Assembly: GCA_035760665.1 (NCBI GenBank)
Contig: DASTSN010000034.1
Span: 1-41,897, forward strand
Direction: 5' to 3'
Origin: DASTSN01 sp035760665
GTDB taxonomy: Bacteria > Bacteroidota > Bacteroidia > Chitinophagales > Chitinophagaceae
DNA length: 41,897 bases
Position numbers and translations under genes: made by a program. The number at the start of each line of letters is the position of its first letter. Within the stretch, counting starts at the first letter, position 1. Positions 9,124 through 16,524 of this stretch are shown one piece after another. Under the pieces are notes generated by a model, which saw only the letters and a program-made list of their open reading frames with translations, searched no databases and was not told the origin of the DNA.

Positions 9124-9318
9124 ATGAACACTACCGCATCAATGGATATTTCTGTAGAAGCAGGAGTGGCGTACCCAGGATCAGGAAGAGCCGGCGACCT
9201 GAATACGGACTGTCCCGTTGGCGGCGATTTAGAACTCAAGTACACAACCGGAATAAATGGCACAAGCACCAAGATTAGAGGTAACACAACTTTGCCGGGT
9301 TACAATCTTTTGAAGTGA
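9124..9318 (+). CDS. Small ORF of doubtful status
   Basis: Open frame of 64 codons with an ATG after an A-rich stretch, lying between protein B and the next secreted-protein gene. It has no signal peptide and no recognised motif; composition is rich in Gly and Thr (for example YTTGINGTSTKIRG), like an exported beta-rich fragment. It may be the remnant of another secreted gene, because the next 1.8 kb contains broken relatives of the neighbouring genes, or it may be noise. In-frame upstream sequence reaches a stop at 9109-9111, so it is not a continuation of a longer frame. Confidence 0.3.
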   Translation: MNTTASMDISVEAGVAYPGSGRAGDLNTDCPVGGDLELKYTTGINGTSTKIRGNTTLPGYNLLK

Positions 9319-9359
9319 TTGTCTAAAAAAATTTGAATAATCGAATCATTAAAATCAAA

Positions 9360-10490
9360 ATGAAGAAATTTTTTGCAGTGCTTTTATTGATGTATTGTAA
9401 TCGTTCGTTTTCTCAATCATTCCCCTGCACCTATTGGCCCGCTCCCTGCCCCAACAGCACCTCGATTGAACAGGCCGATGACGGACCGCAACGAAAACAA
9501 AACGGCGCCATTGATCAAACGTTAGCCTTCACTCGAAAGATGAGAAATCAACTGACCGATTTCATGCAAAAAGTAGCCAAACAAAATGGCTGGCGTGTAT
9601 ATGAATTAATGGAAGATGTATTTGACGGGCCGCCTTTTCAGTTCATTGGGTTTGATACCTGGGAAAAAACGCCTTATGAAAAAAGACCGCCAGCCAGTGA
9701 TGATATAACCTTTATTTTAATCATTAATACAGACTCTCTGAATCAATGGAAAAACTGGAGAATACAATTGCAATCAGAAAGTGAAAATCAGGCAAATGCC
9801 TATGTAGAGCAAACAAGAAATGTGGATAACGATCCATTGCTTAAGGCTTATTTTGACTCAGCACAATACTTCACCAAACAACGTACAGATTATTCCCAGG
9901 CACACGAAAAGCAACACCTGGAGGATTTGAAAGCTAATAACAAAAAAGCTTTAGCGGAGTATGAACGGGTGGAAAAATCGCTGATGGACATATCAGATGC
10001 ATACATAAAAAAATACAAGGACAGGCAATCACTTTTGTATGAAAATCCCAGCAAATCATTCAATCAGTTTAACGATAACAGGGCAAAATTAACGGCTGCC
10101 TTTACCGAAGGTTCCATTGTGCTCATCCATTTTGCTATTAATCCATACCAGGTAAATACCGGGATTGAAGATGGCAATCAACGTTCTCTCAATCCCCAAT
10201 ATACATTAAGAGTTCCGGGAGCTTCTTATGCCGGTCTTTTTCTTAATAAGAAGTCGCCTTACAACCATGCTTACGAGTTTAATTACAAAGGATATCTTTT
10301 TAACAGCCCTGCTGCTGTAGCCACAATTTTGTTTGGAACCTATCAACCTAAAGATTCATATAACAATTACAGGCCAAAGTTTGCAAAGAGTTTTACTACT
10401 ACTGCAAACACTCTTGGTTCAGTAAAAGCGAAAAATGTGACGTATTGCAGAACCTGGCATTGCACGTGGAAGGAGGAGCAGACCAGGTGA
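9360..10490 (+). CDS. Secreted protein A', relative of protein A's C-terminal half; frameshifted
   Basis: Unnamed family. Seen: 376 residues as read; the ATG at 9360 is followed directly by a good signal peptide (KKFFAVLLLMYCNRSFSQS), so I prefer it to an alternative start at 9333. The body aligns with protein A from about residue 175: DSAQYFTKQ matches DSAEYYNQQ, RVPGASYAGLFL matches HIPGSAYAWQLYL, and TILFGTYQP matches MIFFGNWKG. The last 18 or so residues as read (from about NVTYCRTW) do not match, whereas the -1 frame from the A5 run at 10431-10435 restores the match to the end. Its own N-terminal domain of protein-A type is absent. Probably a recently inactivated gene, or one with a sequencing indel. 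Confidence 0.62.
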   Translation: MKKFFAVLLLMYCNRSFSQSFPCTYWPAPCPNSTSIEQADDGPQRKQNGAIDQTLAFTRKMRNQLTDFMQKVAKQNGWRVYELMEDVFDGPPFQFIGFDTWEKTPYEKRPPASDDITFILIINTDSLNQWKNWRIQLQSESENQANAYVEQTRNVDNDPLLKAYFDSAQYFTKQRTDYSQAHEKQHLEDLKANNKKALAEYERVEKSLMDISDAYIKKYKDRQSLLYENPSKSFNQFNDNRAKLTAAFTEGSIVLIHFAINPYQVNTGIEDGNQRSLNPQYTLRVPGASYAGLFLNKKSPYNHAYEFNYKGYLFNSPAAVATILFGTYQPKDSYNNYRPKFAKSFTTTANTLGSVKAKNVTYCRTWHCTWKEEQTR

Positions 10491-10546
10491 GAAATGTAAT
10501 TAAAAAATTAGATTGGAATGCTATAAACGCATTGTTAGGTAAATAG
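10427..10546 (+). pseudogene. Out-of-frame 3' end of gene A'
   Basis: Read in the frame of codons starting at 10430, 10433 and so on, this stretch gives CDVLQNLALHVEGGADQ, then NVIKKLDWNAINALLGK and a TAG at 10544-10546. Aligned without gaps to the last 33 residues of protein A (IENFVVTITAPAS..., then EIIKKIDWQKLNDALSK), the conserved KK-DW-N-L-K positions coincide. One missing A in the A5 run at 10431-10435 would join it to the upstream frame and give a protein of about 395 residues. Confidence 0.75.
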
Positions 10547-10574
10547 TTTTTTGCCGAAATAAAATAGTCTTGTC

Positions 10575-11106
10575 ATGAAAATAACTATGTTAGTTTTCGC
10601 CTTGTATTCTTCAGGCATTTTTTTCTGCAGTTAATGCCCAGTCCTTATTAGATATGGGCAAAGTAGAATTTACTATTCGTTCCACGAACGGTTCCAGCTC
10701 TGCATTTGCGCCAGCCGTTGATGTTTTTTCGATGGATAATGTACCCTGCTAAATATGAGTGAAGTACCAGATCAACACTACACTGAAATCATCTTTGGTA
10801 GGGAACAACAAAGAGAAGGAAAAACAATAGACTGACCTGTTACATAAGAATTGATCCTCCTGGAACAGGAACTTTTATCTTAAAAAAACATAAATGAAAA
10901 AGACAATGAATTTAAAATAAACATTGATAACCAAGTCGTGCTAACCGGTATTAAAGAACAGATCAATGTTTCTCATTATCCCCAAACTGCAGGAGAATTT
11001 TTAACCGGAACCTTTGATGCTTTTTTTGATGGAAGGCACTGATCCTGATGAACCGAAAAATCCTTATAAAGTGATCGGCATTTTTAAAATAAAGAGATTA
11101 GAGTAG
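10575..11106 (+). pseudogene. Pseudogene B', relative of protein A's N-terminal domain
   Basis: No open frame spans this stretch, but coding sense can be followed through seven consecutive segments in changing frames. ATG at 10575 and signal peptide MKITMLVFALYSSGIF; after the T7 run 10618-10624, SAVNAQSLLDMGKVEFTI; after CCC 10744-10746, AKYE; after about 10760, KYQINTTLKSSLVG; after about 10828, RLTCYIRIDPPGTGTFIL; after the A7 run 10882-10888, INIDNQVVLTGIKEQINVSH and FLTGTFDAFFDG; after about 11033, TDPDEPKNPYKVIGIFKIKR and TAG at 11104. The pair FLTGTFDAFF / VIGIFKIKR mirrors the Gly-x-Phe strand pair of protein A. Six frame changes in 532 bases, mostly at short homopolymers, indicate decay. 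The product would have been about 175 residues and secreted. Confidence 0.78.
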
Positions 11107-11562
11107 GCTGATTAGCAAAAAATACAAAACGCTCAATACGAACCGACATGTATGTCATTCCACCAACTTGTGGTATTCACTTTATCAAATATTCACAACA
11201 GCTACGCTACATTTAGGTAACTAACAGCTGCTGTATCGCTACGCTAATGACTGCCAAATACTTGGAGAAACCGCGCAACAGCGGTAAAGACTATCGGGAA
11301 TATCCAATGCACAAATCCTGTGTTGAGAAAATTCATACCACGAATCATTCATGCCCTCCCAAAATCTTTAAAGCTAATCACCTGTAAAAACCGGGCCGAG
11401 GGTTTTGTACATGACCCGGTTTTACACAGAATTGTAACAAAAGCGAACAGCACTGTATCAAAACCGTACAACTTATTTGCACGGGTGCATTCAATTACTT
11501 GATGCTTATACAAAAACAAACTGGCATTTCAATTGCGGTAAGAAAATGCAAACAACCTGCGA
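11107..11562. other. Gene-free stretch before the permease gene
   Basis: I see no supportable gene in these 456 bases. An open frame of 60 codons at 11320-11502 has no motif, signal peptide or homologous neighbour. Visible structure: a short palindrome GACATGTATGTC at 11145-11156, a 9-base direct repeat GCTACGCTA at 11201-11209 and 11238-11246, and an inverted repeat at 11387-11423 listed separately. No promoter of the TAnnTTTG form was found before the permease gene. It may be further decayed sequence from the neighbouring secreted-protein block. Confidence 0.5.
11387..11423. repeat. Inverted repeat, possible old terminator
   Basis: AAAACCGGG at 11387-11395 is perfectly complementary to CCCGGTTTT at 11415-11423, with a 19-base loop. 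The A and T flanks make it look like a bidirectional terminator, though the loop is long. It follows the pseudogene B' by about 280 bases and precedes the permease by 140. Confidence 0.4.
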
Positions 11563-14019
11563 ATGCTTGAAAATTATTTCAAAACTGCTTTCAGAAACTT
11601 GATACGTAACAGGCATTACGCTATCATCAATGTTGCCGGTTTAGCGGTGGGTATTGCTGTCTGTATGATAATTTTTATCATGCTGAAATTTCAAACAAGC
11701 TTCGATAATTTTCACGCAAAGAAAAGCCGTATCTATCGTGTGTTGACTGAATCCCACCCTGCCGATGCAGGAAATATTTCTTATTTAAAAAATGTTCCTT
11801 TCCCAATGCCGGCAGGATTAAAAGCAGCATTTCCACAATTAGAACAGGTAGCACCGGTTTACGCAAGCCATAATGATGAATTGCAGGTAATGGATAATAA
11901 CGGAACGCCTGTGAAAAATTTTAAAGAGCAGAGCGGGGTATTTTATACAACAGCATCGTTCTTTACAATGTTTGATTTCCCATTGCTTGCCGGCTCTTAT
12001 GCATCATTGGATGATCCAAATAATGTACTACTCACAAAAGAAACTGCTGACACATACTTCGGCGACTGGAAAACAGCAATGGGTAAAACCATAAAGCTAA
12101 CAGGGTATTATAATATCGGTTCGGGCTTGTTTCAGTTCCCGCCAACTGTACTCAAAGTTTCGGGTATTCTTGCAACAGTGCCAGCCAATACAGATTTCCA
12201 GCTAAAGTTGGTCATTGCCTATGGTACAGATTTTACGGGAGATAAACAGTACGGCTTTCAACAACCGGGCTGGGATGGGACATCCTCCGATTTTGGTTGC
12301 TATGTATTGTTACCTCCTAACGTTTCTTTTGAAAACTTCAATCAGCAATTACGTTCATACGCACGCAAGGTACTGCCTGCAGACAACAAGGATAATTATA
12401 TTCTACAACCACTACGTGCTGTACATTATGACGCAGAAGCTGGCAATTTCAGCAATAAAACGATCAGCCACACATTGATCAATGTGATGTGGCTTATCGC
12501 AGCATTCATCCTGTTAATCGCCTGCGTGAACTTTATCAATCTTTCTACTGCGCAAGCTATAAACCGCGCAAAGGAAATCGGCGTGAGAAAAGTGCTGGGG
12601 AGCAATAAAATACAATTACAGATTCAATTTCTTATCGAAACATTGCTCATCGTTACAAGTGCTGTAATTCTTGCAATGCTTATTACACTATTTACCTTAC
12701 CGTATATCAATTTTCTTTTAGATCTTCCGCTTTCGTTCAATATGCTTAATAATCCTGCAATGGGTGTATTGCTGGTTACGGTAGACATCCTTGTAACTGC
12801 ACTCGCCGGTTTCTACCCATCTATCGTGTTATCACGATTCAAGCCTGTTGCCGCTTTAAAGTGTAAAATCAAGGCCAATACCGCAAAAGGAATTTCGTTG
12901 AGAAGGAGTTTAGTCGTATTTCAATTCATCATTACCCAGGCGCTGATTATCGGAACACTCATCATTGTGCAACAGATGAATTTTTTTATGAATCAGCCGC
13001 TGGGGTTCGATAAAGAGGCCATCGTAAACGTTCCTTACCGCCCAGATAGTACCCGTGGAAAAACGCAGGATTACTTAAAGCAACAGTTATTGTCAAACGG
13101 TGCGCTGGCAGTAAGCTTCAATTCTAACGCACCAATCGAAGATCATAACGTCTTTACCACATTCAAATTTGACAACGCAATAAAGGATGCAGATTTCCAG
13201 GCTATTACCAAATTCGCCGATGATCATTATGTACCGACTTATAAATTACAATTGATAGCAGGAAGGAATTTAGAGCCTTCTGATTTCACCAAAGAGTTTT
13301 TGGTGAATGAATCATTCGTAAAAGGCTTAGGTATCAAAAATCCGGAAGATATAATTGGCAAGGAAATAAGCATCTTGAATGGCTTAATAAAATGCCCTGT
13401 TGTCGGGGTAGTGAAAGATTTTAATGACAGGTCTTTGCGCAACAATCTTGCCCCATTACTTATCACCACAAACAACACGATGTACCGCCAGGCTTCCATA
13501 AAACTTGCAACCGCCAACATGGCAACAACCTTGGAATCCATTAAAAAAATATGGGAGCAAACATTTCCAAATTACGTGTATGAATATAAATTTCTTGATG
13601 ATAAAGTTGCAGACTTTTATAAGCAGGAAAACCAGTTATCACAGTTGTATAAAATTTTTGCCGCTATTGCTATATTTCTTAGTTGTCTCGGGTTGTATGG
13701 TTTAGCTTCATTTATGGCGGCTCAGCGAATAAAAGAAGTGGGTATTCGAAAAGTGCTGGGTGCAACTGCAGCAAATATCGTTTACCTGTTTTCCAAAGAA
13801 TTTGTATTACTTATTGCAATAGCTTTTGCCATTGCCACACCCATTGCATGGTATTACATGAACAAATGGCTGGAGAATTATGCCTACCGTATCAGTATTA
13901 ATTGGTGGTTATTTGCAGCAGGTGGAGTTGCGTCGATCATGATTGCATTAGTAACAATCAGTTTCCAGGCAATAAAAGCTGCGATTGCAAATCCAGTGAA
14001 GAGTTTGCGAACAGAATAG
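11563..14019 (+). CDS. FtsX/MacB-type ABC transporter permease
   Basis: An 818-residue inner-membrane permease of the duplicated Bacteroidetes type. Seen: the usual opening NYFKTAFRNLIRNRHYAIINVAGLAVGI, with the first membrane helix near residues 20-45; a large periplasmic MacB-like region (about 45-270); a first FtsX domain with three helices near 285-425, including the motif EIGVRKVLGS; a second short amphipathic region and helix near 445-470; a second periplasmic region; and a C-terminal FtsX domain near 690-810 with EVGIRKVLGA. The paired GVRKVLG/GIRKVLG motifs are the family hallmark and contact the ATPase. No ATPase gene lies in the same operon; the nearest, 14233-14886, is convergent. 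Likely role is export of a peptide, lipid or antimicrobial; substrate unknown. Confidence 0.92.
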   Translation: MLENYFKTAFRNLIRNRHYAIINVAGLAVGIAVCMIIFIMLKFQTSFDNFHAKKSRIYRVLTESHPADAGNISYLKNVPFPMPAGLKAAFPQLEQVAPVYASHNDELQVMDNNGTPVKNFKEQSGVFYTTASFFTMFDFPLLAGSYASLDDPNNVLLTKETADTYFGDWKTAMGKTIKLTGYYNIGSGLFQFPPTVLKVSGILATVPANTDFQLKLVIAYGTDFTGDKQYGFQQPGWDGTSSDFGCYVLLPPNVSFENFNQQLRSYARKVLPADNKDNYILQPLRAVHYDAEAGNFSNKTISHTLINVMWLIAAFILLIACVNFINLSTAQAINRAKEIGVRKVLGSNKIQLQIQFLIETLLIVTSAVILAMLITLFTLPYINFLLDLPLSFNMLNNPAMGVLLVTVDILVTALAGFYPSIVLSRFKPVAALKCKIKANTAKGISLRRSLVVFQFIITQALIIGTLIIVQQMNFFMNQPLGFDKEAIVNVPYRPDSTRGKTQDYLKQQLLSNGALAVSFNSNAPIEDHNVFTTFKFDNAIKDADFQAITKFADDHYVPTYKLQLIAGRNLEPSDFTKEFLVNESFVKGLGIKNPEDIIGKEISILNGLIKCPVVGVVKDFNDRSLRNNLAPLLITTNNTMYRQASIKLATANMATTLESIKKIWEQTFPNYVYEYKFLDDKVADFYKQENQLSQLYKIFAAIAIFLSCLGLYGLASFMAAQRIKEVGIRKVLGATAANIVYLFSKEFVLLIAIAFAIATPIAWYYMNKWLENYAYRISINWWLFAAGGVASIMIALVTISFQAIKAAIANPVKSLRTE

Positions 14020-14232
14020 CGAAGGCACCTTTTTCTGGCCCGGAAAGCCCTGCCGGCAATAACACGATTGCTGCCTGTCGGGAAGATATTGAAACCGTCA
14101 TTTACAGCAGTTATCAGCAATAGGTCGAACCAAATGAATATTGCCGTAAAAAGTATCCCGTAATTAAATAAGCGTGCCTGCAGTGCTAACGGTCAGTCAT
14201 TGGATGTCCCGGCAGCAAGTTGAATACAATCA

Positions 14233-14886
14233 TTACTGTACGATTTTGCCATCCTTCATATGCAAAACACGATCACTTAAGGTAGCCAGTTCTTCGTTGT
14301 GCGTAACAATCAGGAATGTTTGGTTAAATTCTTTGCGCAGGTCAAAAAACAATTGGTGTAATTCTTTCGCATTGGCAGAATCAAGATTGCCGGTAGGCTC
14401 ATCGGCAAAAACGATAGCCGGTTTATTGATGAGGGACCTGGCAACTGCAACCCGCTGCTGCTCTCCCCCGCTCATTTCGTTGGGCTTATTTTCCATACGG
14501 CCGGACAAGCCCAGCAAACGCAGCAGCTCAGTGGCCCTGTTTTCCACTTCCTTCTTTTTAGTGCCGGCCAGCCAGCCGGGAATGCATACGTTTTCCAACG
14601 CCGTAAACTCCGGCAGGAGGTGATGAAACTGGAACACAAAACCGATATGCAGGTTTCGAAAAGCGGCCAGCTTGCTACCGGCCAGGGAACTGGTAAGTGT
14701 TTCATTCATCCATACTTCCCCCTTGTCAGCTTTATCCAGCGTTCCCAGTATATGCAACAGGGTGCTCTTACCGGCGCCGGAAGAACCGATAATACTCACT
14801 ACCTCACCGGTTTGAATTTCAATATCCACACCTTTGAGCACCTGCACTTTACCGTAACTTTTGTAGATATTTTTTCCTGTCAGCAT
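14233..14886 (-). CDS. ABC transporter ATP-binding protein, LolD-like
   Basis: A 217-residue ATPase of the LolD/MacB class. Seen: starts directly in the fold (LTGKNIYKSYGKVQVLKGVD); Walker A IGSSGAGKST near 33-42; Q-loop FVFQFHHLLPEFTALENV; signature MSGGEQQRVAVARSL; Walker B IVFADEPTGNLD; switch His in IVTHNEELA. FQFHHLLPEFTALENV is typical of LolD, the ATPase of the LolCDE system that releases lipoproteins from the inner membrane, so lolD is the best guess; no lolC or lolE is adjacent. The gene is convergent with the FtsX-type permease 213 bases away and divergent from the DUF2795 gene. A second LolD-like ATPase lies at 248-997, with lower similarity outside the motifs. Confidence 0.9.
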   Translation of the reverse strand: MLTGKNIYKSYGKVQVLKGVDIEIQTGEVVSIIGSSGAGKSTLLHILGTLDKADKGEVWMNETLTSSLAGSKLAAFRNLHIGFVFQFHHLLPEFTALENVCIPGWLAGTKKKEVENRATELLRLLGLSGRMENKPNEMSGGEQQRVAVARSLINKPAIVFADEPTGNLDSANAKELHQLFFDLRKEFNQTFLIVTHNEELATLSDRVLHMKDGKIVQ

Positions 14887-15004
14887 GCAGCCATTTTAGC
14901 GGTAAATAGATCAAATATCCATAAATCAAACCCATTCAGCAAAAAGGAAAAGATACCCGGTATAAAAATTTAAGATAATCTTGAAAGGGCCGTCACAACT
15001 TCAA

Positions 15005-15035
15005 TTTGGAAAATTCGTTATTACAACTACTTTTG
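15005..15035 (+). promoter_or_regulatory. Bacteroidota-type promoter for the DUF2795 gene
   Basis: TTTG at 15005-15008, a 19-base spacer, then TACTTTTG at 15028-15035. This matches the -33 TTG/TTTG and -7 TAnnTTTG consensus with good spacing. The start codon lies 70 bases after the -7 element, giving a leader of about 65 bases. Confidence 0.7.
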
Positions 15036-15105
15036 CGGAAAATTTGAAGGTACGCACAGCTCTTTCAAACCGGATTACCTTTTATTAAAATTAAAATTTC
15101 GAACG

Positions 15106-15327
15106 ATGTTTTGGACCTTGGAATTAGCCTCCTACCTGGAAGATGCGCCCTGGCCGGCAACAAAAGATGAGCTGATTGATTATTCTATCCGAAGCGGTGC
15201 GCCGATCGAGGTGGTTGAAAACCTGCAGGAACTCGAAGATGAAGGTGAAGTGTATGAGAGCATCGAAGACATTTGGCCCGATTACCCTTCCCAGGAAGAC
15301 TTCCTGTTTAACGAAGATGAATATTAA
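15106..15327 (+). CDS. DUF2795 family small acidic protein
   Basis: A 73-residue cytoplasmic protein with the DUF2795 pattern: a hydrophobic start (WTLELASYLEDAPWPATKDELIDYS), then I-R-S-G-A-P-I-E-V-V-E-N-L-Q-E-L, and a very acidic tail (EDEGEVYESIEDIWPDY...EDEY). Such proteins are widespread in Bacteroidota, usually as conserved single genes; their function is not established. The gene is a tidy stand-alone unit, with a consensus promoter upstream (15005-15035) and a strong terminator directly after it (15352-15379). The family call rests on pattern recognition; the reading frame is well supported. Confidence 0.85.
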   Translation: MFWTLELASYLEDAPWPATKDELIDYSIRSGAPIEVVENLQELEDEGEVYESIEDIWPDYPSQEDFLFNEDEY

Positions 15328-15351
15328 TCACACTAAAAGTGCTTGAAACTC

Positions 15352-15379
15352 ATAAAACCTCCCATTCAGGAGGTTTTAT
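15352..15379. terminator. Strong bidirectional terminator
   Basis: Perfect 11-base stem ATAAAACCTCC (15352-15362) and GGAGGTTTTAT (15369-15379) with a 6-base loop CATTCA. It has an A-rich left flank and a T-rich right arm, and lies between the convergent DUF2795 gene and fabI, so it can end both transcripts. Confidence 0.85.
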
Positions 15380-15413
15380 TGTATTATAGGCTTTTTAGCA
15401 GTTGGGGAAGCCG

Positions 15414-16235
15414 TTATTTTTCCATTTGCTCAATGACGGCTTGTGTTACTCCAGTAAAGCTGAAGCCACCGTCATGAAACAGGTTTTGCATGGTCACCAT
15501 TCTCGTAAGGTCACTGAATAGCGTCACACAATAACCGGCACACTCTTCTGCACTCGCATTCCCGAGCGGACTCATTTTTTCTGCATAGCTGATAAAACCG
15601 TCGAAGCCCTTTACGCCGCTGCCGGCTGTGGTTCGGGTTGGCGACTGGGAAATGGTATTTACCCGCACTTTTTTACGCACCCCATAATGGTAGCCAAAAC
15701 TCCTGGTCACACTTTCCAGCAGCGATTTGGCGTCTGCCATTTCGTTGTAATCCGGGAACACCCTTTGCGCAGCAATATACGTTAATGCCACCACGCTGCC
15801 CCATTCATTCAGCGCATCCAGGTCCCAGGCTGTACGTAACACACGGTGCAGGCTCATGGCAGAAATATCCAGGGTTTTCTGGTTCCATTCATAATTTAAT
15901 TCGGTATAATGTTTACCCTTGCGCACATTCAGGCTCATACCAATGGAATGAAGGATAAAGTCAATTTTTCCCCCAAAGTGTTCAGTTGCTTTTTCAAAGA
16001 GGTTTTTAAGATCATCCATATTCGTCACATCGGCACCAACCACCGGAGCGTTACCACATTGCTCTGCCAGTTTATTGATCTCCCCCATGCGCAGGGCCAC
16101 CGGCGCATTGGTTAAAACGATTTGCGCTCCTTCGTCATAGCATTTCTGTGCTGTTTTCCAGGCAATGGATTTTTCATCCAGCGCTCCGAAGATGATTCCT
16201 CTTTTCCCTTTTAATAAATTATGTCCCATATTCAT
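15414..16235 (-). CDS. fabI: Enoyl-ACP reductase, FabI type
   Basis: Reduces the trans-2-enoyl-ACP double bond with NAD(P)H, the last step of each fatty-acid elongation cycle. Seen: 273 residues, slightly longer than the E. coli enzyme; N-terminal SDR-like nucleotide site (GIIFGALDEKSIAW); DFILHSIG; the catalytic set Y153, Y163 and K170 in TYIAAQRVFPDYNEMADAKS (Y-x6-Y spacing variant is not needed, since both tyrosines align with E. coli Y146 and Y156); then VRVNTISQSPTRT and DGGFSFTG near the end. The start may be the second Met (16229), because the usual family opening is MGHNLLKGKRG. The gene follows recN and a small membrane protein on the same strand and ends at a strong shared terminator. 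Confidence 0.95.
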   Translation of the reverse strand: MNMGHNLLKGKRGIIFGALDEKSIAWKTAQKCYDEGAQIVLTNAPVALRMGEINKLAEQCGNAPVVGADVTNMDDLKNLFEKATEHFGGKIDFILHSIGMSLNVRKGKHYTELNYEWNQKTLDISAMSLHRVLRTAWDLDALNEWGSVVALTYIAAQRVFPDYNEMADAKSLLESVTRSFGYHYGVRKKVRVNTISQSPTRTTAGSGVKGFDGFISYAEKMSPLGNASAEECAGYCVTLFSDLTRMVTMQNLFHDGGFSFTGVTQAVIEQMEK

Positions 16236-16305
16236 TGGTTTTGTGGGGGTAAAAATAAGAAGTTTGTTGTTATACGCTGGCGTGAATCTGCATCAACATC
16301 CATCT

Positions 16306-16512
16306 TCAGGCGCCGGGGAAAAGTAGTTGAATCAGCCAAACTAGCAGAAACGTATAAGCAAAGACAGTGGTAAACATTGTTAACATGTATAATAACAACC
16401 GACCGAAAGAAGTTCTTGGTCTGATGGCTCTTTCCACGTACTTATTGAATGCATAGACCGGTATTAGTGAAACCAGTATCAGCGCCAATATTATAAAGCC
16501 CTTCCATTTCAT
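16306..16512 (-). CDS. Small two-helix membrane protein
   Basis: A 68-residue protein not assigned to a named family. Seen: two hydrophobic helices, about residues 5-22 (FIILALILVSLIPVYAF) and 38-65 (LLLYMLTMFTTVFAYTFLLV), joined by a basic loop (KYVERAIRPRTSFGR), which should sit in the cytoplasm if both ends are outside. It begins 12 bases after the recN stop and ends 70 bases before fabI, so cotranscription with both is likely. The good ATG and clear hydrophobic pattern argue that it is real despite its size. No function can be stated. Confidence 0.72.
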   Translation of the reverse strand: MKWKGFIILALILVSLIPVYAFNKYVERAIRPRTSFGRLLLYMLTMFTTVFAYTFLLVWLIQLLFPGA

Positions 16513-16524
16513 TTTTACTTCTAC

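Noticed and set aside
10431..10436. Programmed -1 frameshift signal in gene A'
   Set aside because: The run is only A5 with no X-XXY-YYZ heptamer in frame and no clear downstream stimulatory hairpin; simple mutation is likelier.
11320..11502. 60-codon open frame before the permease gene
   Set aside because: No motif, no signal peptide, no promoter element, and it spans an inverted repeat; chance frame in a gene-free stretch.
14020..14232. Possible terminator between the permease and the LolD-like ATPase (GCAAT/ATTGC near 14060-14080)
   Set aside because: The stem is only 5 bases and has no T tract on either strand.
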